7,163 bases of DNA. Origin: Anaerolineales bacterium. Lineage in GTDB: Bacteria; Chloroflexota; Anaerolineae; Anaerolineales; Villigracilaceae. This document shows positions 6,883 to 7,163 of this stretch, one piece after another. Location of the stretch: NCBI GenBank assembly GCA_016789205.1, contig JAEURF010000083.1:1-7163 (forward strand), given 5' to 3'. The stretch's first letter is position 1; every line of letters begins with the position of its first letter. Below the pieces are notes generated by a model. It did not search any database, was not told the DNA's origin, and worked only from the letters and a program-made list of their open reading frames with translations. Both the position numbers and the translations under genes were made by a program.

Positions 6883-6911
6883 GTTCTGTGTTGGCTAAGC
6901 CCATACAGAAC
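6883..6911 (-). other. Hairpin in the ilvD-ilvB gap
   Basis: GTTCTGT at 6883-6889 pairs with ACAGAAC at 6905-6911, and an inner GGC/GCC pair (6893-6895 and 6899-6901) closes a 3 nt TAA loop, with one mismatch and one G-T pair between. It sits between the ilvD stop and the ilvB ribosome binding site. The following coding-strand sequence is purine-rich, not a T-run, so it is more likely an RNA-processing or stability hairpin than a terminator. Its role is inferred. Confidence 0.45.
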
Positions 6912-6917
6912 GAAAAA

Positions 6918-7163
6918 TTAACTAGTAGTTGCACCTTCGGAAGCTGTTGTCACACTACGTGCATACTTTGCCATGACACCTTTTTTATAACGAGGCTCAG
7001 GAGCTTTCCAATCTTTTTTGCGTTTTGTTAATTCACTTTTTGAAATATCTACACTCAGTTCGCGTTTCTCTACATCAATCGTGATGATGTCTCCATCTTG
7101 AACAAAAGCAATCATGCCACCAACATACGCTTCAGGAGCGATATGACCAACAGAGATACCACG
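6918..7163 (-). CDS. ilvD: Dihydroxy-acid dehydratase, C-terminal part (begins outside the window)
   Basis: IlvD dehydrates 2,3-dihydroxy-isovalerate and 2,3-dihydroxy-3-methylvalerate to the 2-oxo acids, using an Fe-S cluster. Only the last 81 residues are visible, of a family length near 560. The first visible codons read RGISVGHIAPEAYVGG, matching the conserved GHxxPEA segment of the C-terminal domain, and continue into QDGDIITIDVEKREL and the usual end YKKGVMAKYARSVTTASEGA. The reading frame is open through the window edge, so the internal Met at 7113-7115 is not the start. The stop is TAA at 6918-6920, 54 bp before ilvB. IlvD and edd-type dehydratases share this fold, but the tail sequence and operon position make IlvD the clear choice. 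Confidence 0.95.
   Translation of the reverse strand, partial: RGISVGHIAPEAYVGGMIAFVQDGDIITIDVEKRELSVDISKSELTKRKKDWKAPEPRYKKGVMAKYARSVTTASEGATTS

Noticed and set aside
401..6898. Open frames of 60-106 codons on the plus strand (for example 401-631, 2890-3159, 4646-4966, 6629-6898).
   Set aside because: They lie entirely or almost entirely antisense to clearly conserved genes, have no recognisable domain, and lack convincing ribosome binding sites. They are shadow frames.
6918..7115. A stand-alone 65-residue protein starting at the Met at 7113-7115.
   Set aside because: The frame stays open to the window edge and the preceding codons encode the conserved IlvD segment GHIAPEA, so this is the end of ilvD.

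Overview
The window is one block of a branched-chain amino acid biosynthesis operon. Every gene is on the minus strand, so transcription runs from high to low coordinates in the order ilvD (3' end only), ilvB, ilvN, ilvC, leuA, leuC, leuD (5' end only). No gene outside this pathway, RNA gene, transposase, CRISPR array or defence system is visible. The plus strand holds only shadow reading frames.

The genes cover most of a biochemical route. IlvB and IlvN form acetohydroxyacid synthase, IlvC reduces and isomerises the acetohydroxyacids, and IlvD dehydrates them to the 2-oxo acids that lead to valine and isoleucine. LeuA diverts 2-oxoisovalerate to leucine by adding acetyl-CoA, and LeuC with LeuD isomerise the product. 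A leuB gene would be the expected next step but is not in the window. Spacing is tight at ilvB-ilvN (8 bp) and leuC-leuD (14 bp), which are the two pairs that encode subunits of the same enzyme. It is looser elsewhere (54 to 118 bp).

The four larger gaps all contain inverted repeats. Three are sizeable, mutually different palindromic elements (1657-1751, 3411-3462, 4553-4618) and one is a simple hairpin (6883-6911). None has a T-run that would make it a convincing intrinsic terminator on the coding strand, so they look more like REP or MITE-type intergenic repeats lodged inside the operon.

The most notable feature is a sharp composition change inside leuC. About 58% GC is counted over positions 1-420 and about 40% over 451-660. 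Codon choice switches with it: Gln is CAA in 18 of 19 codons before the break and CAG in 4 of 4 after it. The reading frame and the conserved protein motifs continue intact across the break. Either leuC is a natural recombinant or the contig is a chimera joined at a conserved stretch.

The organism is a bacterium. Gene order, LeuA style and the abundance of intergenic palindromes recall Anaerolineae (Chloroflexota), while IlvC resembles the Bacteroidetes and fungal Ilv5 type. This placement comes from memory and is tentative. I see no undescribed biological system here; the interest lies in the mosaic leuC and the palindromic elements.
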